The notes under the pieces are model-generated. The model saw only the letters and a program-made list of their open reading frames with translations, was not told the DNA's origin and did no database searches. Below are positions 31,909-40,048 of a stretch of DNA of 50,515 nt, piece by piece (position 1 is the stretch's first letter; each line of letters opens with the position of its first letter). The stretch spans positions 1-50,515 of the forward strand of contig NZ_QOHO01000007.1 of the NCBI RefSeq assembly GCF_003432035.1. The letters are read 5' to 3'. The position numbers were made by a program, and so were the translations under genes. Origin of the DNA: Lacrimispora amygdalina. Lineage in GTDB: Bacteria; Bacillota; Clostridia; Lachnospirales; Lachnospiraceae.

Positions 31909-32580
31909 ATGTCATTTTTTCTAACCTATTCTCAGGAATCCGGAGAATACTTTTTAAAACCAGCCGGATACGGACTGGTGGTTGTCACGCTACTGGTGAT
32001 TCTGCTGGGACTTCATCTGCTTGGAGGCAAAACCCTGCCTACCAGACAGCTGAAAACCCGCCAGATGGTAACCTGCGCAGGCGCGATGGCACTGGCGCTG
32101 GTGGCTTCTTTCATCAAATTTGCTTCACTCCCGTTTGGAGGTTCCATCACACTGTTCTCCATGCTGTTCATCTGTCTGACCGGCTATATCTACGGCGTTA
32201 AGGCCGGAATTATGACAGGAGTGGCATACGGAATTCTTCAGTTCATTGTGGAGCCATATATCTATGCTCCCGTTCAGTTCCTCCTGGACTATCCGATTGC
32301 ATTTGGATGCCTGGGACTTTCGGGGTTGTTTCATAACAGAAAGTACGGACTGATTCCTGGTTATGTTACAGGTGTTTTGGGCAGATATCTCTGCCATGTT
32401 ATTTCCGGTTACGTATTCTTTGCTTCCTATGCACCGGAAGGCATGAATCCGCTTTTGTATACCCTCGGATACAACGCCACCTATATTGTTCCTGAGATGG
32501 TTGTAACTGTTGTAATTTTATATCTGCCTCCAGTCATCGAAGCCATCAGCCAGATGAAACGCCAGGCGGTAAATGGTTAA
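31909..32580 (+). CDS. thiT: Energy-coupled thiamine transporter substrate-binding protein ThiT
   Basis: A 223-residue six-helix S component of the ECF transporter family. FGGSITLFSMLFICLTGYIYG and EPYIYAPVQFLLDYPIAFG contain the conserved thiamine-binding aromatic and acidic residues of ThiT. It works with the shared EcfT/EcfA module encoded elsewhere. The TPP riboswitch upstream confirms the substrate. Start at the ATG after the riboswitch RBS. Followed by a strong terminator. Confidence 0.95.
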   Translation: MSFFLTYSQESGEYFLKPAGYGLVVVTLLVILLGLHLLGGKTLPTRQLKTRQMVTCAGAMALALVASFIKFASLPFGGSITLFSMLFICLTGYIYGVKAGIMTGVAYGILQFIVEPYIYAPVQFLLDYPIAFGCLGLSGLFHNRKYGLIPGYVTGVLGRYLCHVISGYVFFASYAPEGMNPLLYTLGYNATYIVPEMVVTVVILYLPPVIEAISQMKRQAVNG

Positions 32581-32591
32581 CGTGTAGCAGG

Positions 32592-32639
32592 AAAACGCTG
32601 ATCCATAAGCGAATCATCACCTTTGGATCAGCGTTTTTC
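32592..32639. terminator. Bidirectional terminator between thiT and the aminomutase gene
   Basis: AAAACGCTGATCC (32592-32604) pairs perfectly with GGATCAGCGTTTT (32625-32637), with T runs in both directions. Confidence 0.9.
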
Positions 32640-32644
32640 CTGAA

Positions 32645-33901
32645 TCAGAGAAGCTCATGAATGTCTTTAGTCTCATGATCCTCATATTTAACTACATTAC
32701 CCTCCCAGGTTCTGAATTTTACATACCCCGGACCTCTTGAAATAATATAATTGGGGAATATGGGAGTTTTTCCCTGCCCTTTCGGCGCATTGACAATAAA
32801 CGTGGGAATCGCCATGCCGGAGGTGTATCCTCTTAGATATTCCATAATTTCTATCCCATCCTCTATGGACGTATTAAAATGGCTTGTTCCCTGAACGTGT
32901 TTTGCATGAAAAATATAATAAGGCCGTACCCGGCATTTTAACAATTCATGATTCAGCACACGCATCACAAATTTATTATTGTTAACACCATTTAACAGGA
33001 CCGCCTGATTTCCCAGGACGATTCCGGCATCTGCAAGTCTTTCACAGGCAGCCTTTGATTCACCTGTAATCTCCATGGGGTGATTGAAATGAGTGTTTAA
33101 ATAAATAGGGTGGTATTTCTTTAACATGTTACAAAGCTCATTCGTAATTCTCTGTGGCATGGTCACCGGAATTCTGGTTCCAAGCCTTATGTAATCCACA
33201 TGAGGAATTTCCTTTAACTGGCTGATGATCCATTCCAGCTGTTCGTCTGACAGAGTCAGTGCATCTCCCCCTGTTATGAGAACATCTCTGATTTCCTCAT
33301 TCTCTCTGATGTAATTGATTGATTCTATTATTTTTTCACGGGAATTGTGCACATCCTGTTCACCGATGTTGCGCCGCCTCTGGCAGTGCCTGCAGTACAT
33401 GGCACATTCATTGGTCACATTGATGATCAGACGGTCCGGATACCGCCTGGTAATGCATCCGGCAGGATTGGTATATTCTTCTGCCATAGGATCTAAATCT
33501 GTGCAGGTATCTTTAAGTTCCTTATAATTTGGGATACTCATCAGACGTATGGGATCAAATCTGTCGTCCGGTTCTGCAAGACTTAGATAATATGGGGAAA
33601 CTGCCCAGCGAAACTTCTCCCCCACTTCCCGGATCAACTGCTTTTCTTTTTCGCTGACCGGGAGAATCCGGCTTAAGCTCTCCACATCTGTAATTCTGTT
33701 TTTCAGCTGCCATTTGTAATCATTCCAGTCCTCTTCCGTTGCCGAATAAATATGAAGAATTTTGTTTTTCCGTTCCTTCAGCACATTTTCTTTGCTGATT
33801 CCAGTGGGAATTGACTTCCTCGCCTCAAGAAAATCTTCAATCCTCCCCTTCAGTTCATCTGCCCGTTTAAGTGATATCTGACGTTTTTCTTCTTTTTCCA
33901 T
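32645..33901 (-). CDS. eam: Glutamate 2,3-aminomutase (radical SAM, KamA family)
   Basis: A 418-residue radical-SAM, PLP-dependent aminomutase. The iron-sulfur motif is CAMYCRHCQRRR, and the PLP lysine lies in NAPKGQGKTPIFPNY. Lysine 2,3-aminomutase uses two Asp (293 and 330 in the clostridial enzyme) to hold the lysine side chain; here the equivalents are Lys (in YYIFHAK) and Asn (in FIVNAPKGQGK), the substitution reported for glutamate 2,3-aminomutase. It should therefore make beta-glutamate, a known osmolyte. Start ATG 33901 has AAAAGGAG upstream. Single gene with its own promoter. Confidence 0.85.
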   Translation of the reverse strand: MEKEEKRQISLKRADELKGRIEDFLEARKSIPTGISKENVLKERKNKILHIYSATEEDWNDYKWQLKNRITDVESLSRILPVSEKEKQLIREVGEKFRWAVSPYYLSLAEPDDRFDPIRLMSIPNYKELKDTCTDLDPMAEEYTNPAGCITRRYPDRLIINVTNECAMYCRHCQRRRNIGEQDVHNSREKIIESINYIRENEEIRDVLITGGDALTLSDEQLEWIISQLKEIPHVDYIRLGTRIPVTMPQRITNELCNMLKKYHPIYLNTHFNHPMEITGESKAACERLADAGIVLGNQAVLLNGVNNNKFVMRVLNHELLKCRVRPYYIFHAKHVQGTSHFNTSIEDGIEIMEYLRGYTSGMAIPTFIVNAPKGQGKTPIFPNYIISRGPGYVKFRTWEGNVVKYEDHETKDIHELL

Positions 33902-33929
33902 ATATTTATTCTCCTTTTGCCCCAAAAGA

Positions 33930-33968
33930 AACAACTTTATTATAACAAATAAGTTGTTACTACGTCAA
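33930..33968 (-). promoter_or_regulatory. Promoter and palindromic operator candidate for eam
   Basis: Minus strand TTGACG (33963-33968), 18-base spacer and perfect TATAAT (33939-33944). A perfect 8-bp inverted repeat, AACAACTT (33930-33937) and AAGTTGTT (33951-33958), brackets the -10 box and would place a dimeric regulator across the promoter. Confidence 0.65.
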
Positions 33969-33988
33969 TAAAATTTATTCAGGCATAA

Positions 33989-34023
33989 TAAAAAAAGAAG
34001 CCTGCTTAAAATCAGCCGACCTC
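33989..34023 (-). terminator. Terminator of the ech-hyp operon
   Basis: Minus strand GAGGTCGGCT pairs, with wobbles, with AGCAGGCTTC, followed by seven T. It lies 10 bases past the hypE stop codon. Confidence 0.75.
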
Positions 34024-34032
34024 TTATTTACT

Positions 34033-35010
34033 CTAACAGATTCTTGGAAGCCCTTCTCCATATAAAAGATCTATGGTTCTCAGTCCCTTCAGCCTGGTTT
34101 TCATTCTGACTCCGCTTCCTTCAAGAATAGTTCCGATTATTCTGGCATTTGTTCCGTATTTACTGCTCTTCACTGCTTTCAGCGCCTTTTCAGCCTGATT
34201 GCCAGGTATAACAGCTATCATCTTTCCTTCATTGGCCATATAGAGAGGATCCAGCCCCAGTATGCCGCAGAAGCCCTTCACCTCCGGGCTGACAGGAAGA
34301 GCCTCCTCCCATATCTCCACGCTGCACGCGGACTTCTCTGCAGCTTCATTTAAAACAGTGGCCAGGCCGCCCCTGGTGACATCCCGCATGCAGTGCACCC
34401 GGATCTGGCTGTCCAATAAATTCCGAACGATGGATGTAAGCGGAGCACAATCGCTGGCAATCTGATTTTCTATGCCCATGCGGTGGGAAAGGATGGCTGC
34501 ATGATGTTCTCCTAAGTTTCCTGATAAAATGACGGCATCACCTGGTTTACAGTTAGAAATGCTGATGCCTCCCTTTTTCACTTCTCCGATTCCGGAAGTA
34601 TTGATAAAAACCCCGCCGTTTCCATCCACCACCTTGGTATCGCCTGCAACGATCTTCACTCCTGCCTCTTTCGCTGTCAAAGCCATGGTGCGGGCAATTT
34701 CCTCGATGGCATCCAGTTCCGTACCTTCCTCAATGATGAAACCTGCAGTGAGATATTTAGGAACAGCTCCCATCATAGACAAATCGTTAACTGTCCCGCA
34801 TACAGCAAGCTTTCCAATATTCCCGCCTTTAAAAAACAGCGGAGTAACAACAAAGGAATCTGTTGTATAGGCGATCTTCCCCTCAGCAGACACCACCGCC
34901 GCATCTTCAAGCCTGTTTAATGTTTTATTATGAAAATGCTTTAAAAAAACCTGATTAATCAGATCACCCGTCTGTTTTCCTCCGCTGCCGTAAGACATGT
35001 CAATTTTCAT
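34033..35010 (-). CDS. hypE: Hydrogenase maturation protein HypE
   Basis: A 325-residue PurM-like ATPase. MSYGSGGKQTGDLI, LEDAAVVSAEGKIAYTTDSF and the VAGDTKVV motif are typical, and the essential C-terminal Cys is present (ending GLPRIC). HypE takes the carbamoyl group from HypF and dehydrates it to the cyanide ligand of the NiFe site, passed on through HypC-HypD. Last gene of the operon, 45 bases after hypD. Confidence 0.97.
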   Translation of the reverse strand: MKIDMSYGSGGKQTGDLINQVFLKHFHNKTLNRLEDAAVVSAEGKIAYTTDSFVVTPLFFKGGNIGKLAVCGTVNDLSMMGAVPKYLTAGFIIEEGTELDAIEEIARTMALTAKEAGVKIVAGDTKVVDGNGGVFINTSGIGEVKKGGISISNCKPGDAVILSGNLGEHHAAILSHRMGIENQIASDCAPLTSIVRNLLDSQIRVHCMRDVTRGGLATVLNEAAEKSACSVEIWEEALPVSPEVKGFCGILGLDPLYMANEGKMIAVIPGNQAEKALKAVKSSKYGTNARIIGTILEGSGVRMKTRLKGLRTIDLLYGEGLPRIC

Positions 35011-35055
35011 AGCTTCTGCCCTGCTCCTTTCGACTGTTATTATAAAACGGATTTT

Positions 35056-36096
35056 TTAAGAATTCTGATACCAGATTCCACAGGCCCCTTCTGATGATAC
35101 CATACAGGGACCCACAGCATGTAGCGGCGTACAGACCGTCTTAAACAAAGGGCATTCTCCCGGATTTTTCCGTCCCAGAATTACCTCCGTACATTTACAC
35201 CCCTTTGGCATTTCCTCGTTCCTGCCCTGAATGCGGCTTCCGCCATCATAGATCTCATATTTCTTTTTCAACCTTAAAGCAGAATTTTCTATGATACCAA
35301 TTCCCCGCCAGAAATCATCTCCCTGCTCAAAATATTCCAAAAGCAAAGCGCGTGCTTTCTCATTGCCCTTTTCTTTCACTGCACTGGCATACATATTTTT
35401 CACTTCAAACCGCCCTGTTCTCAGCTGGCGCATAATTTCATAGACAGCTGCCAGAATATATTCTCCTTCAAAACCTGCAATTACAAAAGGCTTCCGGTAT
35501 TTTTCTGCCAGTTCCCGATAACTGTCGGCTCCTGTGATTACGCTGACGTGGCCAGGGCTTAAGAATGCATCAATGTTTTTTTCCCTCTCGCAGATATAGG
35601 AAAGGGCCGGAACGATTGTTTTTACTGAAGTTAAAAGTTTTAGATTGGTTATCTCCTTTTGCTGCATTTCCTCCAGCATGAGAGCATAGATGGGAGCCGT
35701 CGTCTCAAAGCCCACAGCCGCAAACAGATACTGGATATTTTTATGCTCCACGGCTTCCTTTACGGCCATCAACGGAGAATACAGGATTTTCACTTTTCCT
35801 CCTGCTGCCTTCGCTTCTGTCAGGGACATGCTGCTGCCTTTCACTTTCATCATATCACCGAAGGTCAGGACACAGTGATCCTCCTTTAAGGAAAATTCCG
35901 TTAAACGGTCAATATAGGCCGCCGAGGTAACACAAACCGGACATCCGGGACCGGAGATCAGCCGGATTTTAGGGGAAATCATACTTCTGATCCCGTTTTT
36001 AAAAATGCTGGAAGTATGGGTTCCGCACACCTCCATGATTTTTACCGGTTTCCCGTCATAAGATTTCAGTTCCTCAATCACTTCCTGGATCTTCAT
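35056..36096 (-). CDS. hypD: Hydrogenase maturation protein HypD
   Basis: A 346-residue iron-sulfur protein. MEVCGTHTSSIFKNGI, SGPGCPVCVTS, FGDMMKVKGS and GFETTAPIYA are the family motifs, and the C-terminal Cys residues for the [4Fe-4S] cluster are retained. With HypC it assembles the Fe(CN)2CO unit. Its start lies 23 bases inside the end of hypC, with AGGAGG present there. Confidence 0.97.
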   Translation of the reverse strand: MKIQEVIEELKSYDGKPVKIMEVCGTHTSSIFKNGIRSMISPKIRLISGPGCPVCVTSAAYIDRLTEFSLKEDHCVLTFGDMMKVKGSSMSLTEAKAAGGKVKILYSPLMAVKEAVEHKNIQYLFAAVGFETTAPIYALMLEEMQQKEITNLKLLTSVKTIVPALSYICEREKNIDAFLSPGHVSVITGADSYRELAEKYRKPFVIAGFEGEYILAAVYEIMRQLRTGRFEVKNMYASAVKEKGNEKARALLLEYFEQGDDFWRGIGIIENSALRLKKKYEIYDGGSRIQGRNEEMPKGCKCTEVILGRKNPGECPLFKTVCTPLHAVGPCMVSSEGACGIWYQNS

Positions 36097-36310
36097 ATCT
36101 GTCCTCCTGAAGTTCTGAAAACAGGCTGAGTATATCCTCAGCCATTTCCCTGCTTATCACTTCTATGGCACAGCCTGCGTGGATCAGAACATAATCTCCT
36201 ATTCCAGCATCCACAAGCTTTATATTCACATCGGTAATATTATCCATTACATTCACTCTTGCATAATCTCCCCGTATTTCTATGACTTTTCCTGGTATTG
36301 CAACGCACAT
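36074..36310 (-). CDS. hypC: Hydrogenase maturation chaperone HypC
   Basis: A 78-residue protein starting MCVAIPGKV with the invariant Cys2 that binds the iron unit, an OB-fold body (NVMDNITDVNIKLVDAGIGD) and the YVLIHAGCAIEVI segment. It carries the Fe(CN)2CO moiety from HypD to the large subunit. Overlaps hypD, implying coupled translation and matched amounts. Confidence 0.96.
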   Translation of the reverse strand: MCVAIPGKVIEIRGDYARVNVMDNITDVNIKLVDAGIGDYVLIHAGCAIEVISREMAEDILSLFSELQEDRYEDPGSD

Positions 36311-36332
36311 GAATTCCTCTCCTTTCTGCCGG

Positions 36333-38621
36333 TTATGTGTTAACTGCCTTTAAATGCTCTCTTCCTAAGTATATCTGTCCAAGACTCAGTCCGCCGTCAC
36401 CCGGAGGAACAAGGCGGTTTATGTATACGCGGAATCCTCTTTCCCTCAAAAGGGTAATCGTCCGCTCTGTAAGTACGGTGTTCTGGAATACACCTCCGCT
36501 TAATGCCACCTCACTAATGTGATAACGGCTTCTCAGCCTATCGCAGATTTCTGCTATTCCTTCCGCCGCTGCATGGTGAAAACTCAGTGCCAGGGCACCG
36601 GTTTTCTCACTGTCCATGTATCTTACTGACGCTTCAAAAAATGGTTTTGGGTCCAGTTTCAGGACGTCATCTTCTTCTGTTATAAGAAATGGGAGAGAAG
36701 GAGGTTTTATATGTTCTCTTTTTGCAAGCTCAGCTTCTCTTTCAAGCAAAATGGCGCATTCTCCCTCGTACCGGTTCTCGTTGGCTATATGAAGGACAGA
36801 GGCCGCTGCATCAAAGAGCCGTCCCATACTGGAGGTAAAAACCGTATTGATTCTTTGATCCAGTGCAGCCGTTATGATATGTTTCCTCTCGTCCGGGAAG
36901 TAACTGTCCAGACCTGCATGATGCAGATAACAGATTGCAGTCTTTTTTCCATCCCGCATGGACTGATCGCCTCCCAGTATAGGGAACGGGCTCAAATGAG
37001 CAGCCCTCACAAATTCCTTTCCTTCACAGATTAAGAATTCTCCTCCCCAGATGCTCCCATCGGTTCCATAGCCGGTCCCGTCAAAAGCCACGCCTATTAC
37101 AGGACCTTTCAGCCCATGCTCCGCCATGACAGACGCAATATGAGCATGATGATGCTGCACCTTTATGATTGGAAGCAGCAGACTCCGGGCAAAACGGGCA
37201 GAGTGGTAATTGGGATGGAGATCACAAACTGCCAGCCCCGGTGTGATGTTTAAAAGGCGGGTTAAGTCTTTGTAGGATTTTTTATATTCCTCCATGACAA
37301 CACATTCTTCCAAATCCCCGAAATACTGGGATACAACTGCCCTCTCTTTGCGGCAAAGACAAAAAGCCGCTTTCAAATCTCCGCCTGCAGCAAAAACGTC
37401 TGTTTCCCCGGCATTTTCTTTATTCAGAAAAACCGGATAGGGAACATACCCTCTGCTCCTTCTGATCAGCTGCGGGCTCCCTGCCACAATCTTTGCTACA
37501 GAATCATCCACGGATCTCACAATTCTTCTTTTATTATATAATACTCCATCAATAAATGGATCAGAAAGAGAAAGCATACAATCATCCTCACGTATAATCG
37601 GCTGGCCGGACACATTGGCGCTTGTCATAATAAGCGGTCCGAGTTCTGCAGTCAGCAGATGCTGGAGGGGAGTATAGGGAAGAAATGCGCCGCAGTAAAC
37701 GCTTTTCTTATTGGTGGATGGGGCCATAAGATCTTCCTTCATATGAAGAAGCACGACAGGTTTTGCTTTGGATTTTAACAATGCCTCCTCTTCCATGGAA
37801 ACATTGCAGTACTTCTTTATTTCAGTAAGAGAATGAAACATCACGGCAAAAGGCTTTTCTTCCCGTCCTTTGCATTGGCGCAGCCGGACTGCCGACTGTT
37901 CAAGAAAAGGCGAACACGCCAGATGATAACCTCCAATTCCCTTTACTGCCACGATTCCGCCGGCAGCCAGCACTTTTATGGCTTTCTTTAAGGCCTCCCG
38001 GTCGGTAAACTCTTCTGCTTCCGGCTTCCTGTTATCCCTGTATAAAAGATAGGGACCGCAGTCATTGCAGGAAATTGTCTGTGCATGAAACCGTCTGCTT
38101 TGGGGAGAGGTGTATTCTTTTTTGCAGACACTGCACATGGGAAAATCTTTCATGGCGGTATTGTCCCGGTCATAAGGCATATCTTCTATAATCGTATATC
38201 TGGGACCGCAGGACATACAGCTGATAAAAGGATTGCCAGATCTTCTGTCTGAATCATCGTCAAGTTCTTTTAAGCAGTCCGGGCAGACCGGCAAATCCGG
38301 CGGGATCATGGTGACTTCTTTTGCCTCACCGCTTGGTATAATAACAAAATCATCAAGGATACAGACCGGCAGTTCTTCCATCTCCATATTTAAAATCTCG
38401 TATCTTCGCTCATTATTCTCTTTTAAATCAGATAAGAACCGGTCCACTGCTGTTTTTGACGCCTGGGCCACAATTTCCACATCACCGCCAACGTTTCGTA
38501 CCCAGCCTTTGATCCCCATTTCCCTGGCTGCACGATAAACAAGGGGCCGGAATCCAACCCCCTGTACAATACCGCAGACCTTAATTTTTACTGCTGTTTC
38601 TGTATTTTTTCCATTATCCAT
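36333..38621 (-). CDS. hypF: Carbamoyltransferase HypF
   Basis: A 762-residue multidomain enzyme: acylphosphatase-like N-terminus (CGIVQGVGFRPLVYR), two zinc fingers (CPDCLKEL to CMSCGPRY, CSVCKKEY to CNDCGPYL), a YrdC-like nucleotide domain (GGYHLACSPF), and a Kae1-like domain (VQHHHAHIASVMAEHG; GVAFDGTGYGTDG; LSGGVFQNTVLTE). It makes the HypE-linked thiocarbamate from carbamoyl phosphate. Its start overlaps the end of hypB by 34 bases with only a weak RBS, so translation is probably coupled. Confidence 0.97.
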   Translation of the reverse strand: MDNGKNTETAVKIKVCGIVQGVGFRPLVYRAAREMGIKGWVRNVGGDVEIVAQASKTAVDRFLSDLKENNERRYEILNMEMEELPVCILDDFVIIPSGEAKEVTMIPPDLPVCPDCLKELDDDSDRRSGNPFISCMSCGPRYTIIEDMPYDRDNTAMKDFPMCSVCKKEYTSPQSRRFHAQTISCNDCGPYLLYRDNRKPEAEEFTDREALKKAIKVLAAGGIVAVKGIGGYHLACSPFLEQSAVRLRQCKGREEKPFAVMFHSLTEIKKYCNVSMEEEALLKSKAKPVVLLHMKEDLMAPSTNKKSVYCGAFLPYTPLQHLLTAELGPLIMTSANVSGQPIIREDDCMLSLSDPFIDGVLYNKRRIVRSVDDSVAKIVAGSPQLIRRSRGYVPYPVFLNKENAGETDVFAAGGDLKAAFCLCRKERAVVSQYFGDLEECVVMEEYKKSYKDLTRLLNITPGLAVCDLHPNYHSARFARSLLLPIIKVQHHHAHIASVMAEHGLKGPVIGVAFDGTGYGTDGSIWGGEFLICEGKEFVRAAHLSPFPILGGDQSMRDGKKTAICYLHHAGLDSYFPDERKHIITAALDQRINTVFTSSMGRLFDAAASVLHIANENRYEGECAILLEREAELAKREHIKPPSLPFLITEEDDVLKLDPKPFFEASVRYMDSEKTGALALSFHHAAAEGIAEICDRLRSRYHISEVALSGGVFQNTVLTERTITLLRERGFRVYINRLVPPGDGGLSLGQIYLGREHLKAVNT

Positions 38622-39247
38622 TCTGCTGCCTTTTCATAACCTTCTCCGGTCTTTCCTGACACCCTGATCACCGGAGCCGTTTTATTTAATGCCCGGACTC
38701 CTTTCATGAAGAAATCTTCATCAAAGTCCACATAGGGCAAAAGATCACATTTGTTTAACAGAATGATATCTGCCTTTTCAAATGCAAGGGGATATTTATA
38801 AGGCTTATCGCTTCCCTCTGTTACAGTGGATATCAGCATTTTTGCATGCTCACCAATCATAAATTCGGCAGGACAAACCAGATTTCCTATATTTTCAATA
38901 AACAGTACTCCGTCACTGATGTGAAGTTCCTCTACCGCCTGGCCGATTAACGGAGAATCCAGATGGCAGGCTCCCCCGGTGTTGATCTGTATTGCCTTCA
39001 CACCAAGAGATTTCAGGGTTTTTGTATCAAAATCCGCCTCAATGTCACCTTCAATCACGTAAGCGGTTACTTCTTCCAGACGTTTGATCAGCTGGATCAG
39101 AGAGGTGGTTTTTCCGGCTCCCGGCGCTCCCATCACATTGACGGCATAAATACCGCTCTTTGTTAAAGAAGCCTGGATCCTAGCTGCAGCCTGGTCATTC
39201 TTTTCATAGACAGACTGCATAATTTCAATTTCTTTGTTTTCTGACAT
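38588..39247 (-). CDS. hypB: Nickel-insertion GTPase HypB
   Basis: A 219-residue SIMIBI GTPase with P-loop NVMGAPGAGKTTSLIQLI, switch region VIEGDIEADFDTKTL, INTGGACHLDS metal-site Cys/His, and GTP-specificity NKCDLLPYVDF. There is no His-rich or CxxCGC N-terminal nickel store. It provides the energy for nickel delivery by HypA. ATG 39247 (AGGGAG upstream) is preferred over one overlapping hypA. Confidence 0.96.
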   Translation of the reverse strand: MSENKEIEIMQSVYEKNDQAAARIQASLTKSGIYAVNVMGAPGAGKTTSLIQLIKRLEEVTAYVIEGDIEADFDTKTLKSLGVKAIQINTGGACHLDSPLIGQAVEELHISDGVLFIENIGNLVCPAEFMIGEHAKMLISTVTEGSDKPYKYPLAFEKADIILLNKCDLLPYVDFDEDFFMKGVRALNKTAPVIRVSGKTGEGYEKAAEWIMEKIQKQQ

Positions 39248-39264
39248 GGCAATCTCCCTGCTTT

Positions 39265-39639
39265 TCATAATATGAATCCGCTTTCCGGCTCATCCAAATC
39301 CTGTATTTCTATAGATTTTATATAAAATTCCTGTCCTATTTCAGTCGGTACTCCTTCTCCTTTGCAGAAGGGACATTCAAAAGTAAAGGGCTTTCTCACA
39401 AACAGCTGGCCGCAGCCTGTACACCGCAGTTTTGGGACCACCCTCTCGATATGAAGCTTTGCGTGCTCACATGAAGTGCCCTCGGCAATCAGCTCGAAAT
39501 AGAGTTCAATGGAGCTGGCCACATAACCGCAGTAATCTCCCACAACCAGATTGATCACCTTTACCTGCGGTGCACCATTGTCTTTTGCATATTCTCCGGC
39601 GATTTCTATGATTCGCCTGGTGATTGGATATTCGTGCAT
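39265..39639 (-). CDS. hypA: Nickel metallochaperone HypA
   Basis: A 124-residue protein starting MHEYPITRRIIEIA, with His2 as the nickel ligand, and a structural zinc site formed by CTGCGQ and CPFCKGEG. It delivers nickel to the large subunit with HypB. Its start lies 34 bases inside the end of echF, tying maturation gene expression to the hydrogenase genes. Confidence 0.96.
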   Translation of the reverse strand: MHEYPITRRIIEIAGEYAKDNGAPQVKVINLVVGDYCGYVASSIELYFELIAEGTSCEHAKLHIERVVPKLRCTGCGQLFVRKPFTFECPFCKGEGVPTEIGQEFYIKSIEIQDLDEPESGFIL

Positions 39640-39971
39640 TTTACATATTCATCCCTTACGTTCCCATATGACGGAGCTGTGTACTCATTCTCCATAGTGA
39701 GGCATTTTTTCGGGCAGACCTCGGTGCAGTAGCCGCACTGGATGCATTTCAGTCTTTCAATGCTCCATGACGTCTTTGCCTTTTCCGTTTGAATTGCCCC
39801 GGTAGGGCATCTTCTTTCACACATGCCGCAGAAAATACAGTCATCAATGGAAATTCCTATTTTTCCTCTGGTCCGCTCAAACGGTTCCTTCTTCTTTACC
39901 GGATAGGGCACAGTATAGGGACCATGGAATATATTCTTTAACAGTGTCTTTGACATCTTAAATACAGACAT
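39606..39971 (-). CDS. echF: Ech hydrogenase subunit F, 2[4Fe-4S] ferredoxin
   Basis: A 121-residue polyferredoxin related to NuoI/HycF. Two complete cluster motifs, CIFCGMCERRCPTGA and CIQCGYCTEVCPKKC, hold two [4Fe-4S] centres that relay electrons from soluble ferredoxin to EchC. The start ATG 39971 has AGAGGG four to five bases upstream. It lies between echE and hypA. Confidence 0.92.
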   Translation of the reverse strand: MSVFKMSKTLLKNIFHGPYTVPYPVKKKEPFERTRGKIGISIDDCIFCGMCERRCPTGAIQTEKAKTSWSIERLKCIQCGYCTEVCPKKCLTMENEYTAPSYGNVRDEYVKCTNIQSPGES

Positions 39972-40048
39972 AATACCCTCTATTCTGCTGCTTATGACAG
40001 CAATCACATGTTATCCTGTTACCTGTTTTCCACCGTACCTCTTCACAT

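Noticed and set aside
32645-33901. Lysine 2,3-aminomutase
   Set aside because: Both lysine-specific Asp positions are changed to Lys and Asn.
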